Origin: Pomphorhynchus laevis
Lineage: Eukaryota > Acanthocephala > Palaeacanthocephala > Echinorhynchida > Pomphorhynchidae
Direction: 5' to 3'
NCBI GenBank assembly: GCA_012934845.2
Contig: WNNJ02001850.1
Coordinates: 1-64,000, forward strand
Length of the DNA: 64,000 bases
Shown here: positions 1 to 10,624 of the stretch, piece after piece
Layout: each line of letters begins with the position of its first letter
Numbering within the stretch: position 1 is the stretch's first letter
Translations under genes and position numbers: made by a program
The notes under the pieces: model-generated
What the model was told of the DNA's origin: nothing
Seen by the model: only the letters and a program-made list of their open reading frames with translations
Databases searched by the model: none

Positions 1-11
1 TTAACACTTTC

Positions 12-16
<5 letters not shown>

Positions 17-69
<53 letters not shown>
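17..69. repeat. (AT)n microsatellite
   Basis: An uninterrupted run of AT dinucleotides. A second short AT run lies at about 184-200. Nothing else can be read from it. Confidence 0.95.
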
Positions 70-71
<2 letters not shown>

Positions 72-182
72 GCGCGTGTGCACATTTTTTTCGCTGTTGA
101 TAAAGGCAAAAAGCCGAAACGTTCAATAAATAACTTTGTTGTTTATTTTCTCAAAGACAAACTGCTGGAAATATTGGTGAGA
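70..182 (+). mobile_element. Penelope-type 3' tail remnant
   Basis: The segment has the form GTTGATAAAGGC, short loop, GCCGAAAC (97-120), followed by CAATAAATAA. A similar layout of a TGATGA-like box, short stem, GAAA and AATAAATA closes the canonical Penelope copy ending near 46095. I read it as a decayed PLE 3' end. The GGC/GCC stem followed by GAAA looks like stem II and the GAAA box of a hammerhead ribozyme, but the CTGANGA box is degraded. No coding sequence is left. Confidence 0.35.
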
Positions 183-243
183 TAATATATATATATATAT
201 CGTTTGAACACCGTCGCCTGGGATCCATATTGGATGCAGATTG

Positions 244-301
244 ATATTAGTTTAAAGAAATACCAGGAATACATATTCCTGGTATTTCTTTAAACTAATA
301 T
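244..301. repeat. Perfect 58-bp palindrome, 27-bp arms
   Basis: Bases 244-270 and 275-301 are exact reverse complements separated by the four bases ACAT. In RNA this makes an uninterrupted 27-bp hairpin. Both flanks are plain AT-rich DNA and no target-site duplication is visible. It could be a tiny fold-back element, the relic of an inverted duplication, or a small-RNA hairpin. Confidence 0.9.
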
Positions 302-879
302 ATATAATCATTTTACTCTTGAGTATTGCCCTGAATACACATCATTTCGATGCTGAAGTAATCTTCTAGATGTGACGTGGTGACTAAAAGTCGTGAATCG
401 AAGTCCAGTTTATCAAACAACACCATTTTATATAAATGCCGCATTTCGTAAGAAATCCTGAACCGTTGTTTTCTCAGCATATCCGTGCTCCACCATGTAA
501 CATATATAATAGGTCAACTAATGACTGATACAGTTAACGGTATAAATGTGGAACATCAATTCGTATTGGGCGACAAGAGGCCACCCTAATGAATCTTTTT
601 ATTATTTTCTTCTTGCTTTTGACATTGTTTTCGTTTTTTAACATTCTTAGCTTGTATTTTAGATCGAAAAAGTTTAAATAAATGAGTCGTTTTAAATATC
701 TTTGACTTCGTGCTGTTAAAGAACATCCAATCATTTTGGTTATACCTAATATACATAATATACTCACCTGTCCTAGGTGTAACACACGTAGGCATGTGTA
801 ACAACACCTACCCTACTTATAAGTGTATACACATACACCTGCTTTTTTCAACAGTTAATTTATAACAATTAAAAGCAAT
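302..879. other. Intergenic, no gene recognised
   Basis: AT-rich sequence with scattered stops in all frames. The short open frames on the minus strand between 534 and 807 show no domain, no splice support and low-complexity composition, so they are not called. Confidence 0.6.
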
Positions 880-1960
880 AGCGAGTGATTGCCTCCAACG
901 TTTAAAGTCCCGAAACGTAAGTATTAGATCAGCTGATGAGGTCCATAATACTGAAATTAGGCTTACTGATGTTGCCTTATAGATAGGATTAAATCAAAGT
1001 GCAGTGTCTTCCAAATTGTAAGAAATATGTAAATCGAAAGTCTTTCACTTAATCTAATTGTCAATAAAAGCAGACGAGTCGAGTGATCATCAGTCAACAT
1101 TTAAAGGATCGAAACGTGTCAGTTAGGTATTGGATCAGTAGCTAATGAGGTCCATCACTACTGAATTGTAGCGTACTGCTGTTGTCTTATAGATAGGATT
1201 AAAGTAGCCTGCAGAATAAAATAGTCATCAAAATTTCAATGGTAACACTGAAATAGTAGGTATTCAAATTGAATTTAGAACCTTCCTCTATCTTCGCTGA
1301 TTTAATTTGTAAACAGAAATGATTTTAATTAAATTTGCAAAATGTAATAAGAAAGTCTTTCATTAAATCTAATTGTGAATACAGCAGACAAGTCGAGTGA
1401 TTGTCAGTAAACACTAAAAGATCCGAAACGATGGTAACACTGACTGCACAGTTAAATTAAGGTAAATTATTAAGCAAACTATAGATAATAGCAATTAATT
1501 GCAAGGTTTAAAATGAATTTAGTACCTTCCCTACGTAACCTTATTTATGAAACAGAAAAAATTTTCAATGATAACAATGGCTGCACAGATATATAAACAT
1601 AAAATTAGGAAACAAACTATATATGACTAGTTTGATGATAGTAATCATTATAAAATATAGGTAAATTTTCAAATTGAAAGGTTTCACTTCCCCTACCAAC
1701 GCTGATTTAATTTGAAATCATAAATGATTTCAATTAAATTTGAAATCAAATTTGATAGAAGACGAAAGTATTTCATTCAATCTATTTGCCAATAATAGTA
1801 GACGAGTCGAGTGATCGTCAGCCAACATTAAAAGTACCGAAACTTGAAAGTTAGTTTTTGAATAAACAACTGATGAAGTTTACCAATACTGAAATGTAGC
1901 GTAACGCTGTTTGCTTAAAAATATAGGATTTAAGCGATGTTAAGAATGAAGTCCTTAAAA
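880..1960. repeat. Degenerate tandem array, about 3-4 units
   Basis: Landmarks recur in the same order. CGAGTCGAGTGAT followed by a CGAAAC box occurs near 880-915, 1074-1113, 1390-1420 and 1804-1842. CTTATAGATAGGATTAA occurs near 975 and 1185, with a decayed form near 1913. A GGTAACA(C/A)TG segment followed by AATTTAG(A/T)ACCTTCC occurs near 1240-1290 and 1432-1530, with a decayed form near 1585-1700. Unit spacing varies from about 200 to 410 bases. Units near 933 and 1870 also hold CTGATGA, a 3-bp stem and GAAA, the core boxes of a hammerhead ribozyme. Confidence 0.7.
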
Positions 1961-2165
1961 TTTATAATGCTGTTTTCTTTTAAATAGGCGGAATTCAATC
2001 AACTTTCAGACTGAATTAAATACTAAATACTAACACTTACTTATACTTTATTAGTATTAATACTTTATACTAATACATTTTCAATACTAAATTAAATATT
2101 TGACTTCCAAAGTTTATATTTTTTATTTAAGATTTATTACTTTTGTCGACTTAAAATCTTCCCAG

Positions 2166-5100
2166 CAGTGCTTAGATGCAAGTCCATTCACGATCGATGA
2201 CGATACAGTCTACGTAGTTTCGTCCCAAAGGCCTCCTAAGAATGGATTATCTTTGTATTTATATTTATGAAATCTTATAATTAATATTATCTTTGATTTT
2301 AAAGTAAACCGTTATATACAGATTCTCAAACAAATTCATATAATTCAAATAATTGTGATGAACTCATCTCCGCTAGTGAATCTAAAAAATACAATTCTTC
2401 ATCTACTCATAACATTCGAGATTACCGAAAATCCGTTTACCGTGGATTGTCAGAATTTCAATATGGAGTTCTTGCGTGCGTAGTGTATCTCGATAGCGAC
2501 ACTGGCATCGCCTTTATTCAAGAAGTTTTGCAACGAACAAAGATGTTCGATTTATCGGATGACATCAATGATTACGGTGAAAGCAATTCATTGCTAATTG
2601 CGGACAATTTAAAGCCAGGCGATAAGGTTATCGTTACAATTAAGAAGAAGTTTTATCGTGGTGTACTTGCTGATGATATGACCAAGCTTTCATACTTAAG
2701 CGATTTACGAGTCACTCTTATTGACATTGGTGAAACCACTTATGTCAAATCTGTAAATCTATACGTTCTGCCGAAAAAGTAAGCAATTTTTCAAGTCGTA
2801 ATTTTAAATTAATTCATTAATTAATAATTAATTATTAATAAATTAATAATTAATAATATATTATTTATTAATCGTTTTTAATTTCAAAATTTTAAATTAA
2901 GTTAATAGGCAGGTTTAAACATTCACATTGATGGCAAAAGTCCCAAAGGACGACCGAAACATCGTTGGTCTGCCACGCTGCATAACGATCTGAGGGACAG
3001 CGGATTGCATCCGGACTTAACCTTTGATAGTGTTAAATGGATGAAGCGTTTAATGAAAGCCGACACGGGAAAAAGCAAAAATAAAAATAAGATTATTATA
3101 TTAGTTAATTAGTTAATTACAGGTAATTAACAGTAAAGTACAGTTTATAAGTAAACAGTTAATAAATACTTAAAATGATTAAATAATTAATTAATTAGAT
3201 AAATTAATTAATTAATTACATAAATTAATTAATGAATAAATAAATTAATTAATTAGATAAATTAATGAATTAATTAATTAAATTTTTATATCATAAATTT
3301 AAAATGCTTTTACATTTAAATTATCACTTTTAATATAAAATATATATTTATATGTAACTTAGATTTCAATCGATTGAACCGTTATGCAAAAAAGTTTATT
3401 TTGACGGACTAAGTAACCAGAATTTACGTGAAATTTTCAAAGATATGGACTACTGCTTAACTGTATTTGGTAAATTATTATAGAAAATGTAGTTGTGTGT
3501 AGTATTTTTATATTATTAATTAAATTAAATATTATAATATAATTAATTGTATTAATTAATATATTTATTAATTATTAATTAATTATTAATAATTATTAAT
3601 TAAATTTATAAATTGATAACGAAGTCACTAAATTTCTATCATGACTCCAAATAGACTACATATTTATAGATCGAAAATTCGATTAACACTGCGGTTTAGA
3701 GCCTATTATGGCGTACCATTTATATAACATACAAATATTTTTATTGATCTCAGAGTACATTACCGCATAATCGCAGTTACGGTATATTCCTAATTACATA
3801 ATTAAGATGTAATTTTGGTATTGTAGTATACGGCATTAAAACACTGCGGAGACTGTATTCGTTAATTGCTGACACTTTGTAAGGCAAAATATCAGAAAAT
3901 TTGAGCTAGTGCTAGTTACCGTTTTGTTTACCATTTGGTAAATGTAATATTGAAGTCGAGAACTTTAAAGATTTATTTAAAGAACTATTACATTAATTTG
4001 AATTCCGTAGTTTTCTGGATTGTTAATTTATGTTATCAGGTTTCGGCTTCTATTCCTCGACCCAACACAGTAGGGGGCCAAACACGTGCTAATGACGTAT
4101 TTCCTCTGATGAAATTTGATTATCTTATGTTTTATTCTAATACACATATATTGTTTATTCTAAAACAAAGTATATTGTTAATTATCCATCCATAATATAT
4201 AAATAATTATATATTTATAAATATATATTTTATATTTATAAAATATAATTTTATATTATATTTTATATTTATAAAATATATAATTTTTTATAATTTTCAT
4301 ATTATTTCGTATATATTTCTTATATCAAAGAAATATAATTATACAATTAAATCAAAGAAATCTATCAAAGCCTTCAAAATTAATTATTATAAATTTTATG
4401 AAATACTCAATATATCTATGGCAATCTGTTAAATCGCGGAATCTTCTATAGTCGAGAATAGTGAAACCTAATTACATGTCTGTTTTTTCGGTACTAGTTG
4501 TTGCACTACATTCTTTCCTAGTAATTATGTGGATTACATACGTTCATCAGATACGTTGATGAATGTATAAAAGTTCGTGAAGCATAGTGTGGTTCATAAA
4601 TATCACGCAGGCAGACGATGCATCCCTCGATAAATGCCCAGCAGAAAAAAACTTGTCGACAACCGAAACCACTCTTAAACAATTTTTGGCATTTGCTCAT
4701 TTATTTCTGCTTATTTTTATTCAAAACATTCGAATCATCGAATTAAGGAATTTAGCGAAATTTGAATTTCGTATTTTAAATGATTTAGTTGCCAGCGATA
4801 TTGACGGATTATCAATAATTGCTGATTTTATATTGTCGCATGTGTTATTATTTTAGTCATATTTTTATGATAATCAATAAATGGTTTAGCAAAAGTCAAG
4901 TTAATCTTATGAATGCATAATTGTTTATCATTTTACTTATTAATGTAGAGTAATAGCCTCTGAAGTTTAGCCTTTAAATTTTCGGCATGTGCATCAAACA
5001 AAATTTATGGTGCGTGCACAATCACACAAATTTTCAAATGAATATTTTTGTTCTCATAATCTCAAAATGTGACAAAAAGGAGTAGTAAGATTATGACCAT

Positions 5101-5665
5101 CTTAACCACCGGTTAAATTATGCCTTATAAAAATTAAAATCTTAATTTTTTAGATTATTTTATAATTAATTTTTATAATTAATTTATTATATTAAAATTT
5201 GCAATAAAATTTTCAAAATGTAAAATTGGCGTGTTTAATGATTAATTTTCAAAATGTAAAATACCGTCATAGGAGATTCGCTCAATATTTTTCACACAAA
5301 AGCATCCGATGTCAAATGGTTTACTATGGTTACAGTTGAGAAAAACTTTGATATTCCTGCAATTAAATTATTTTTCAAATCGAATGGGAAGTGCTTAAAT
5401 GATATTCTTCGTAAGCATTTACAGGTTATTATCATTTTAATAAGCTTTTATTATTTGAATGTTTAAATCGATTTATCTTAATGATAAATGATTTATCTTA
5501 CTTGACAAATGTCAATTGAACACTGTATGTGAACGTGCAAGTTACATGCATTCATTAGGAGTAAGACTAAAACTTATCGATGCGTGGTCAAAACATATCT
5601 GTTTTGATCACGTATTGCAATATCGAATAAATCCCAATTCGATACGATTTAATACTTTTATTTGA
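2166..5665 (+). CDS. Tudor-domain protein, 5-exon model, 5' end missing
   Basis: Exons 2166-2254, 2305-2778, 3363-3469, 5273-5410 and 5559-5665 join in one frame. All introns are GT-AG, the first is 50 bases, and the exons sum to 305 codons ending in TGA; AATAAA-like sequence follows near 5680. The second exon carries the Tudor barrel: KKFYRGVLADD then VTLIDIGETTYV, matching the family pattern of an aromatic-containing strand followed by V-x-FIDYGN-x-E-x-V. The third exon gives LCKKVYFDGL and a DMDYCLTVF strand. The fourth ends IKLFFKSNGKCLNDIL, like the staphylococcal-nuclease-like half of an extended Tudor domain (SINDxL). Extended Tudor domains bind methylated arginines, often on Piwi proteins in germ granules. 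The usual aromatic cage residues are only partly kept (DIGE for DYGN). No ATG lies in the open frame before 2254, so at least one 5' exon is unseen or lost. Retroelement scraps fill the larger introns. Functional status is uncertain. Confidence 0.62.
2915..3085 (+). mobile_element. RTE-type LINE C-terminal scrap
   Basis: One frame reads DGKSPKGRPKHRWSATLHND, then DSGLHPDLTFDSVKW and KRLMKADTGK. The GRPK-RW-x-TLH-DL ... LHPD ... W-x-R-x-x-KAD pattern is the usual C-terminus of RTE-like LINE polyproteins. Only this tail is present. It lies inside the large intron between the second and third Tudor exons, which explains why it is tolerated. Confidence 0.6.
4035..4200 (-). mobile_element. Naiad PLE 3'-end fragment
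   Basis: It matches the 3' UTR of the long Naiad copy (7796-7936): the ATCAGGTTTCGG block, the CCCAACA block, GGGGCCAAA-like sequence, the GTATTTCCTCTGA block and the terminal TTATCCATCCATAA. It is clearly diverged, so this is an old insertion in the third Tudor intron. Confidence 0.7.
4587..4856 (+). other. Unassigned 89-codon ORF in Tudor intron
   Basis: An open frame starts with MWFINITQADD and ends in TAG, with AATAAA at about 4877. The middle is hydrophobic (FLAFAHLFLLIFI) and the rest mixed (LAKFEFRILNDLVASDIDG). I recognise no family. A possible acceptor (CACGCAG) precedes the Ala-Asp-Asp codons, and one nearby acceptor is in phase with the Tudor gene, but no donor in the needed phase follows. 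It could be a chance frame in AT-rich DNA. Confidence 0.2.
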
Positions 5666-5699
5666 TAATGGATATAAAATAAATGATAGGCAAATTGAA

Positions 5700-6029
5700 A
5701 TATGTGAAAAACGAATAGACAAAAATTAAGTATTTATTTGTCTCACACTTTACAGAATTTATTGTAGTTTCAAAAATGATATTGCTTTACATATTGATAG
5801 CATAATTATTTATTATATATTTTTATGGCTAATAATTATTTTGATTAAGAAATTAATAATTTTTTGAAATAACTTTTTACAAAGAATATATTTATTAGTC
5901 AAATAAGAAAATTAAAAATCAAATAATAAAATTAAATAATTAAATTTGTTAAAATTTCCAGCTTAAACTTGAAATTGAAATACTATTTTAGCCATTGCAC
6001 GTGTGCATTACACGATACTAACATAGTAT
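5700..6029. other. AT-rich intergenic DNA
   Basis: No reading frame, repeat unit or element boundary is visible here. Confidence 0.6.
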
Positions 6030-6345
6030 CGTCCACACTTATAGATATCGTTTATCGTGTTTGTTGGTACATCTGATATCGATGTTCCATCGATTTAAAA
6101 GTGATCGCAACTATACATTCTTCGTTAAGTACGCATAAGTACGCCAAAATCGTTCACATTTATAGACATCGTTTATCGAGATTTATGGGACGTCTATTAT
6201 CGATGTTTCATTCATCAATTAAAAAGAGGTTTCAACAGTACATTTTTCGTGAGCATCTAGTCCGCAGAAATAGGTCGCACTTACAGATGCCGCTTATCGA
6301 GATTGATGAGACGTCTTGTATCGATGTTTATGCGATGTAATATTA
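6030..6345. repeat. 121-bp tandem repeat, about 2.6 units
   Basis: Units begin at 6030, 6151 and 6273. Each starts CGT(C/T)CACA-like, continues TTATAGA(T/C)ATCGTTTATCG and carries ATCGATGTT about 45 bases on. Unit spacing is 121-122 bases and identity is moderate. ATCGAT palindromes recur in every unit. An open frame across the repeat (6101-6340) is a by-product of the period and has no domain. Confidence 0.75.
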
Positions 6346-7324
6346 AATGATGTCTCTAAGTAATAAAACTTGATATATTTTGAAATAGGTGTTTTGATAT
6401 TTTTATTGTTACAAATTATAATTTGATAATTTAAGTTTGATAATTTTACTTAACAAATACAATTATTATCAATTTAAAATCGATTCAAACATTAATTTAT
6501 TGATGCTTGTATTTTAAAGTTAATTTTTATATTTAAATAATATTTTTTGCTTTAAATAAATAAAATATCTTTTCAATACATAGATAATTTCTTTGTATTA
6601 ATCGTTTCTTTTATTATCTTTATATTGCAACTTTCCTAAACCTATAATTTGAGGACTTTGTTCGTTTACTTTTAATTAAACATTTCAATAAAATTTCATT
6701 AAATCTAAATTTAAAATTTTGGGGTAGTTAACTGTGTGTTTGATTGATATATTATTTTATTAATTTCAATTATTATTAGAGGCATATTTATTAAGATATC
6801 ATATTCTATAAGATTCTTTTGATTATATAAGATCATTTTTTGCTTTATAAATCAAATTGAAATAACAAAATCTGGGTTTTGTCTCAGAAATAAGATGTTT
6901 CTAAGCCACTACTCTCCTAAGATACAAAATGCCCCTAAACCACTACGAGCGAGAAGAGGAAAAATATAAAAATTATAAATCATTTACAGGTCAATCAATT
7001 TCTCAAGTTAACTTAAGTAGTTCACTGTCACAAAGATTATATAATTCACTAATATTCAATAAATAATAAGGATAAGCTTTATTTTTGTTTATTTCTAGAA
7101 TAATTCGAAACATGTGCCCGATTCTAATAGCGAGTCAATTAATTGCCATTCGTGTCATTCTGAAGATTTTGCACAAAACCGAAAATATCATGGGCAGCAA
7201 ATCAGGTCCAACCACAGTGGTTGGTATTTTTAATTTGTCGTTGAAAAATAGAATTATAAATAACACCTGATAATTAATAAATAATTTGAATTATACTAAA
7301 TTAATGTAATATTAAATTTATTCA
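6346..7324. other. AT-rich DNA with one exon-like patch
   Basis: Mostly AT-rich and gene-free. Around 7100-7225, after a TTTCTAG acceptor, one frame reads NNSKHVPDSNSES then INCHSCHSEDFAQNRK, polar and protein-like, while another frame is hydrophobic. No donor or partner exon could be fixed. It may be a relic of a host gene or chance. Confidence 0.3.
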
Positions 7325-7452
7325 TGTTATAGTGAAGTAAATGTAAAAGCATGTAGTGCTTTAGAATGTTCATTAAAATTCCTTTCTGTTTATTTGAGTA
7401 AAAGTTTATTAAAAGTAATTAAATCACACTTAAAAATTGCGTAAAGTAATCG
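7325..7452 (+). mobile_element. Old Naiad RT scrap, plus strand
   Basis: A frame reading SALECSLKFLSVYLSKSLL and KVIKSHLKI aligns with CTLKPLSVYMNKILKVIKAH in the reverse transcriptase of the long copy. It is much more diverged than the other copies. The long minus-strand Naiad abuts it exactly at 7452/7453, so the younger element appears to have inserted into an older relative. Confidence 0.65.
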
Positions 7453-7915
7453 AACCAATAATACATAGTTTCAGTATTTCTGACAGAGGTCATATTACCG
7501 GGAAAACAAAGGCCACATGTCAATAATAACATGTCAGTAGAACAAATTAAATCAGCTAACTGAGTCTACGTATTTAATATAATTATAAAAAAAACAAAAC
7601 ATAATAATGCTAAATCAAAATTTAATAATTAAATAATAAAATTAAAAATTGTTTTTAGATTTTCTATAATTTAAATCAAGTTAAAAAAATAAAATAAATA
7701 AAATAAAATTTAAAATAAACGTCATTTTTATGAATTGACTAATAAATAACAGACGTTGTATCAGAAAAGGATTAGAGGTCATCAGGAGGAACTGCTATGC
7801 TATCAGGTTTCGGCCCTTTACTCCTCTACCCAACATAGCAGCGGGGCCAAATACATGCTACTGATGTATTTCCTCTGAAATAACTATCTAGTATCTTATT
7901 CTAATGCAAAGTATA

Positions 7916-9265
7916 TTATTTATTATCCATCCATAAAAATTTGCCACTTAAGAGTTTAAATTTATTCTTTATATTATTGTGTTGATTTATATATTTTACT
8001 ATTTTCTGCTTGATGTTATTTTTATAGTAACCTAGTTTAAAATATGTATCTATTAGATTATTTAAATGATTTTGAAGAAAGCCAATATCATTACATATTG
8101 TTGCAATTCTTAAAATTTCATTATTTAATGTATTATATTTTATATTATATGGTATGCCTGAATGCTCATGCAAAAATATGTTTCTTGTAAATTTAAATAT
8201 GTCATCTTTACCATATAAATTAATAGTAGTTTTAGTTAATGTTAATTTAATGTTCATATCTAGATATACACCTTCTTTATCATTAATATTGGTTTTGTTA
8301 AGAATAAGGCTTTCTGGATAAATGTGCTCACTAATTGAATAAAAATTATTAGAATTAAATACACATGTATCATCAATGTATCGAAACATATATTTCATAT
8401 ATTTATATTGTTTAGATTTAGTTTTTACACAGTTATGAACAAATTCATATTCTATAAAGCTTAAAAACAAGTCAGCTATAATTGGGCTACTATTACCACC
8501 CATTGAAACACCTTTTACTTGTCTAAATATAGATGTCCCTACTTTTAAATAATTTTGATTTATCAAAATATTTAAGGATTCTATTAATTCAATTTTATCC
8601 ATATATTTATATTTATTTGATGGTTTAATTTTTGTTAGATAGGCGTTATAATTATTATAACATATATATGTATATCTTTTTCCGAATATAAGATTAATTA
8701 ATTTTACTAACGCTTCTTTAATATCTACTAAATCTAGATTTGTATAAAGAGTACTAAAATCGTATGTATTTATATTTTGAAAATTTATTCCTTTTGTCTG
8801 TTCTAAAAATTCTTTTGTAGAATTAATACTGAAATAGTGTTTTATACCAGTATTAATTTCGATTACCTTGCAATATTTTTTAAAGTGTGCTTTAATTACT
8901 TTAAGTATTTTATTCATATAGACAGAAAGTGGTTTTAATGTACATTTTAACGCACTATATATGAACCTAGGTTTTATTGGATTTTTATGTAATTTTGGAT
9001 TCCAATATAATATAGGTATATTTTTATTATCTAATTCAACCTTTATACCCTTTTTATCCATTATAGAACAGTGACTTGTAATAATTGTTTCTAAACTCAA
9101 CTCACTACGTACATATGTTGGATTTACATTTAAATCATTAGAATTAACCTCTTTCACTAGTATATCACAATAAATCTTTTTGCATATGAAGACAAGGTTA
9201 TTACTAGCTTTATCAATAGTTGTTATTATATAGTTATCCTTTAATTTAGTAAGTTCTTTATACAT
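7916..9265 (-). pseudogene. Naiad reverse transcriptase region
   Basis: 449 codons. It starts with an ITTIDKASNNLVFI block (the DKG/DKA motif before PLE RTs), then ILYWNPKLHK and IKPRFIYSA (fingers), NINTYDFSTLYTNL (motif A, with Asp in YDFSTLY), VKGVSMGGNSSPIIADLFLS (motif B) and YMFRYIDDTCVF (motif C, catalytic YIDD), ending with the thumb and LLSGKFLWMDNK. The catalytic aspartates are present. Copies B and L have GVPIG and RVPMG in motif B where this copy has GVSMG. Alone it lacks the nuclease because of the upstream breaks. Confidence 0.85.
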
Positions 9266-9416
9266 ATCTTTATTAATTTTATCTTTTCTTTTATAATTTT
9301 GTTATTTTCATTTTATTTTTAATTTTATCAAATATATAATCATTCCAAATTTTTATCTTAGATATAGTCGAGCTTTCACTATTAATCAGCTTACTAAAGT
9401 AATCATTTAAGTTATT

Positions 9417-9920
9417 CTATAACGAACTGTAAATTTTATTTTTGTCATTGTTATTATGTAATCTATATTTATACCCTTTTGTTAGCAGCTTTCTTAATTC
9501 ACAATTTTCAATTAATTCTAGATTATGGGTACATATATGTTCATTTATTTTATCAAAACTAAGACTTTTACAATTGCATTCTGTTTCCATTATGTTTCTA
9601 ATTTTAACGTTACATATTGATTTTAATTCTTTACTATAATTACAAATTTTTCGTCCTAATGGTGGTAGGAGTTTATACCTTATTTTAGGAATATATTTAC
9701 TTAAATCTGACCCTATTATTTCTTTACTTTTAGAATTATTTAAAAGTCCGGCTATATTTATGTTATCTATACATTTATTAATGAAGTTTATGGTTAATGT
9801 ATATTTTCTATTGTTATTATTAACATTTATTGTACGATTATAGTATTTTGTATTACAATAACTGTCTATTATACAACTTAGCCTATCATAGTCGTTAATT
9901 AATTTTGATTTATTGAACAT
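9417..9920 (-). pseudogene. Naiad linker with Cys/His motif
   Basis: Continuation of the same polyprotein in another frame. The key block is ECNCKSLSF, then NEHICTHNLELIEN, then LRKLLTKGYKYR: two cysteines, two histidines and a KG-x-KYR signature, which I recall as typical of the region between nuclease and RT in these elements. It may be a zinc finger. The frame closes at a TAG where the second long copy has TAT, so the stop is private to this copy. Confidence 0.7.
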
Positions 9921-10624
9921 ATGATATCTTTAGAAAAACTTCTTATATTTACATAAAGATCTTTTAGCTTATTATCACTTAAAAGTTGTTTTAATATTTC
10001 TAATTGTTCATTTATATACACATCTTTTTTAATATTTTTAACTCTATTTATCCTATTCCTTTTATCACCATGACTTCTTGGTTTACGTTTAACCGGATTA
10101 TTGTAATATAGTTGTTTATTATGTATTATACTACTTCTGCCAATTCCTTGTACCACGTCATTCAATCCTAATGGGTACATGGAATTAAGCGTTTTAATCC
10201 AAAAATCTTCTTTTTCTAATAGTTTTTGATTTAATATTGAAATGTTTTCTTCGATATGTTCTAAAATAAATAATTTACAGTTTTTAATATCATGTCCTAT
10301 TAATCTGATATGTTTATGAAATATAGTTTGACTATTATGCTGTATATTATATATGTGTTGCCTAAACCTAGTTTTTAACATTTGATATGTTTTTCCTATA
10401 TATTGCAATCCACATGCGCATTGTATTAGATACACTACACCTGCGGTATTGCAGTTACAATTATTATTAATATTTAATGAAAAACATTTGTTTGTCGTAT
10501 TACTTACGATACAATTATTATTATTTATAACATCACAAACTATACAATTTTTTCTGTTACATTTAAAAGATCTAAAATTGAAATCATTAGTACTTACGTA
10601 TTTTTCCAATATGGTTGAGTACAT
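9899..10624 (-). pseudogene. Naiad GIY-YIG endonuclease region
   Basis: 241 codons from ATG at 10624. An N-terminal Cys cluster (FKCNRKNCIVCDVI, later CNCNTAG) precedes the nuclease core: GVVYLIQCACGLQYIGKT with the two signature tyrosines, LKTRFRQHI with the catalytic arginine, and KEDFWIKTLNSMYPLGLND with the metal-binding glutamate. The domain is expected to nick target DNA to prime reverse transcription. The frame ends early because of a one-base difference from the other long copy, which reads straight through into the linker. A GNRA-type hairpin lies just upstream of the start codon. The nuclease core itself looks intact. Confidence 0.8.

Noticed and set aside
880-1960. CRISPR-like array
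   Set aside because: Units are long, unevenly spaced and diverged, with no short identical repeats, and the window is eukaryotic.
4587-4856. Extra exon of the Tudor gene
   Set aside because: An acceptor in the right phase exists, but no downstream donor restores the phase needed for the 5273 exon, and the hydrophobic middle does not fit a Tudor domain.
7766-7800. CTGATGA in the Naiad 3' UTR (complement strand) as a hammerhead ribozyme
   Set aside because: No GAAA box follows at the required distance with a stem II between. The nearby CCGAAACC lies on the wrong side, and its closing stem GGCCCC is not preceded by CTGANGA.
9442-9639. Plus-strand 65-codon frame opposite the Naiad linker (also 50188-50385)
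   Set aside because: Antisense shadow of the conserved linker; it recurs only because the linker does.
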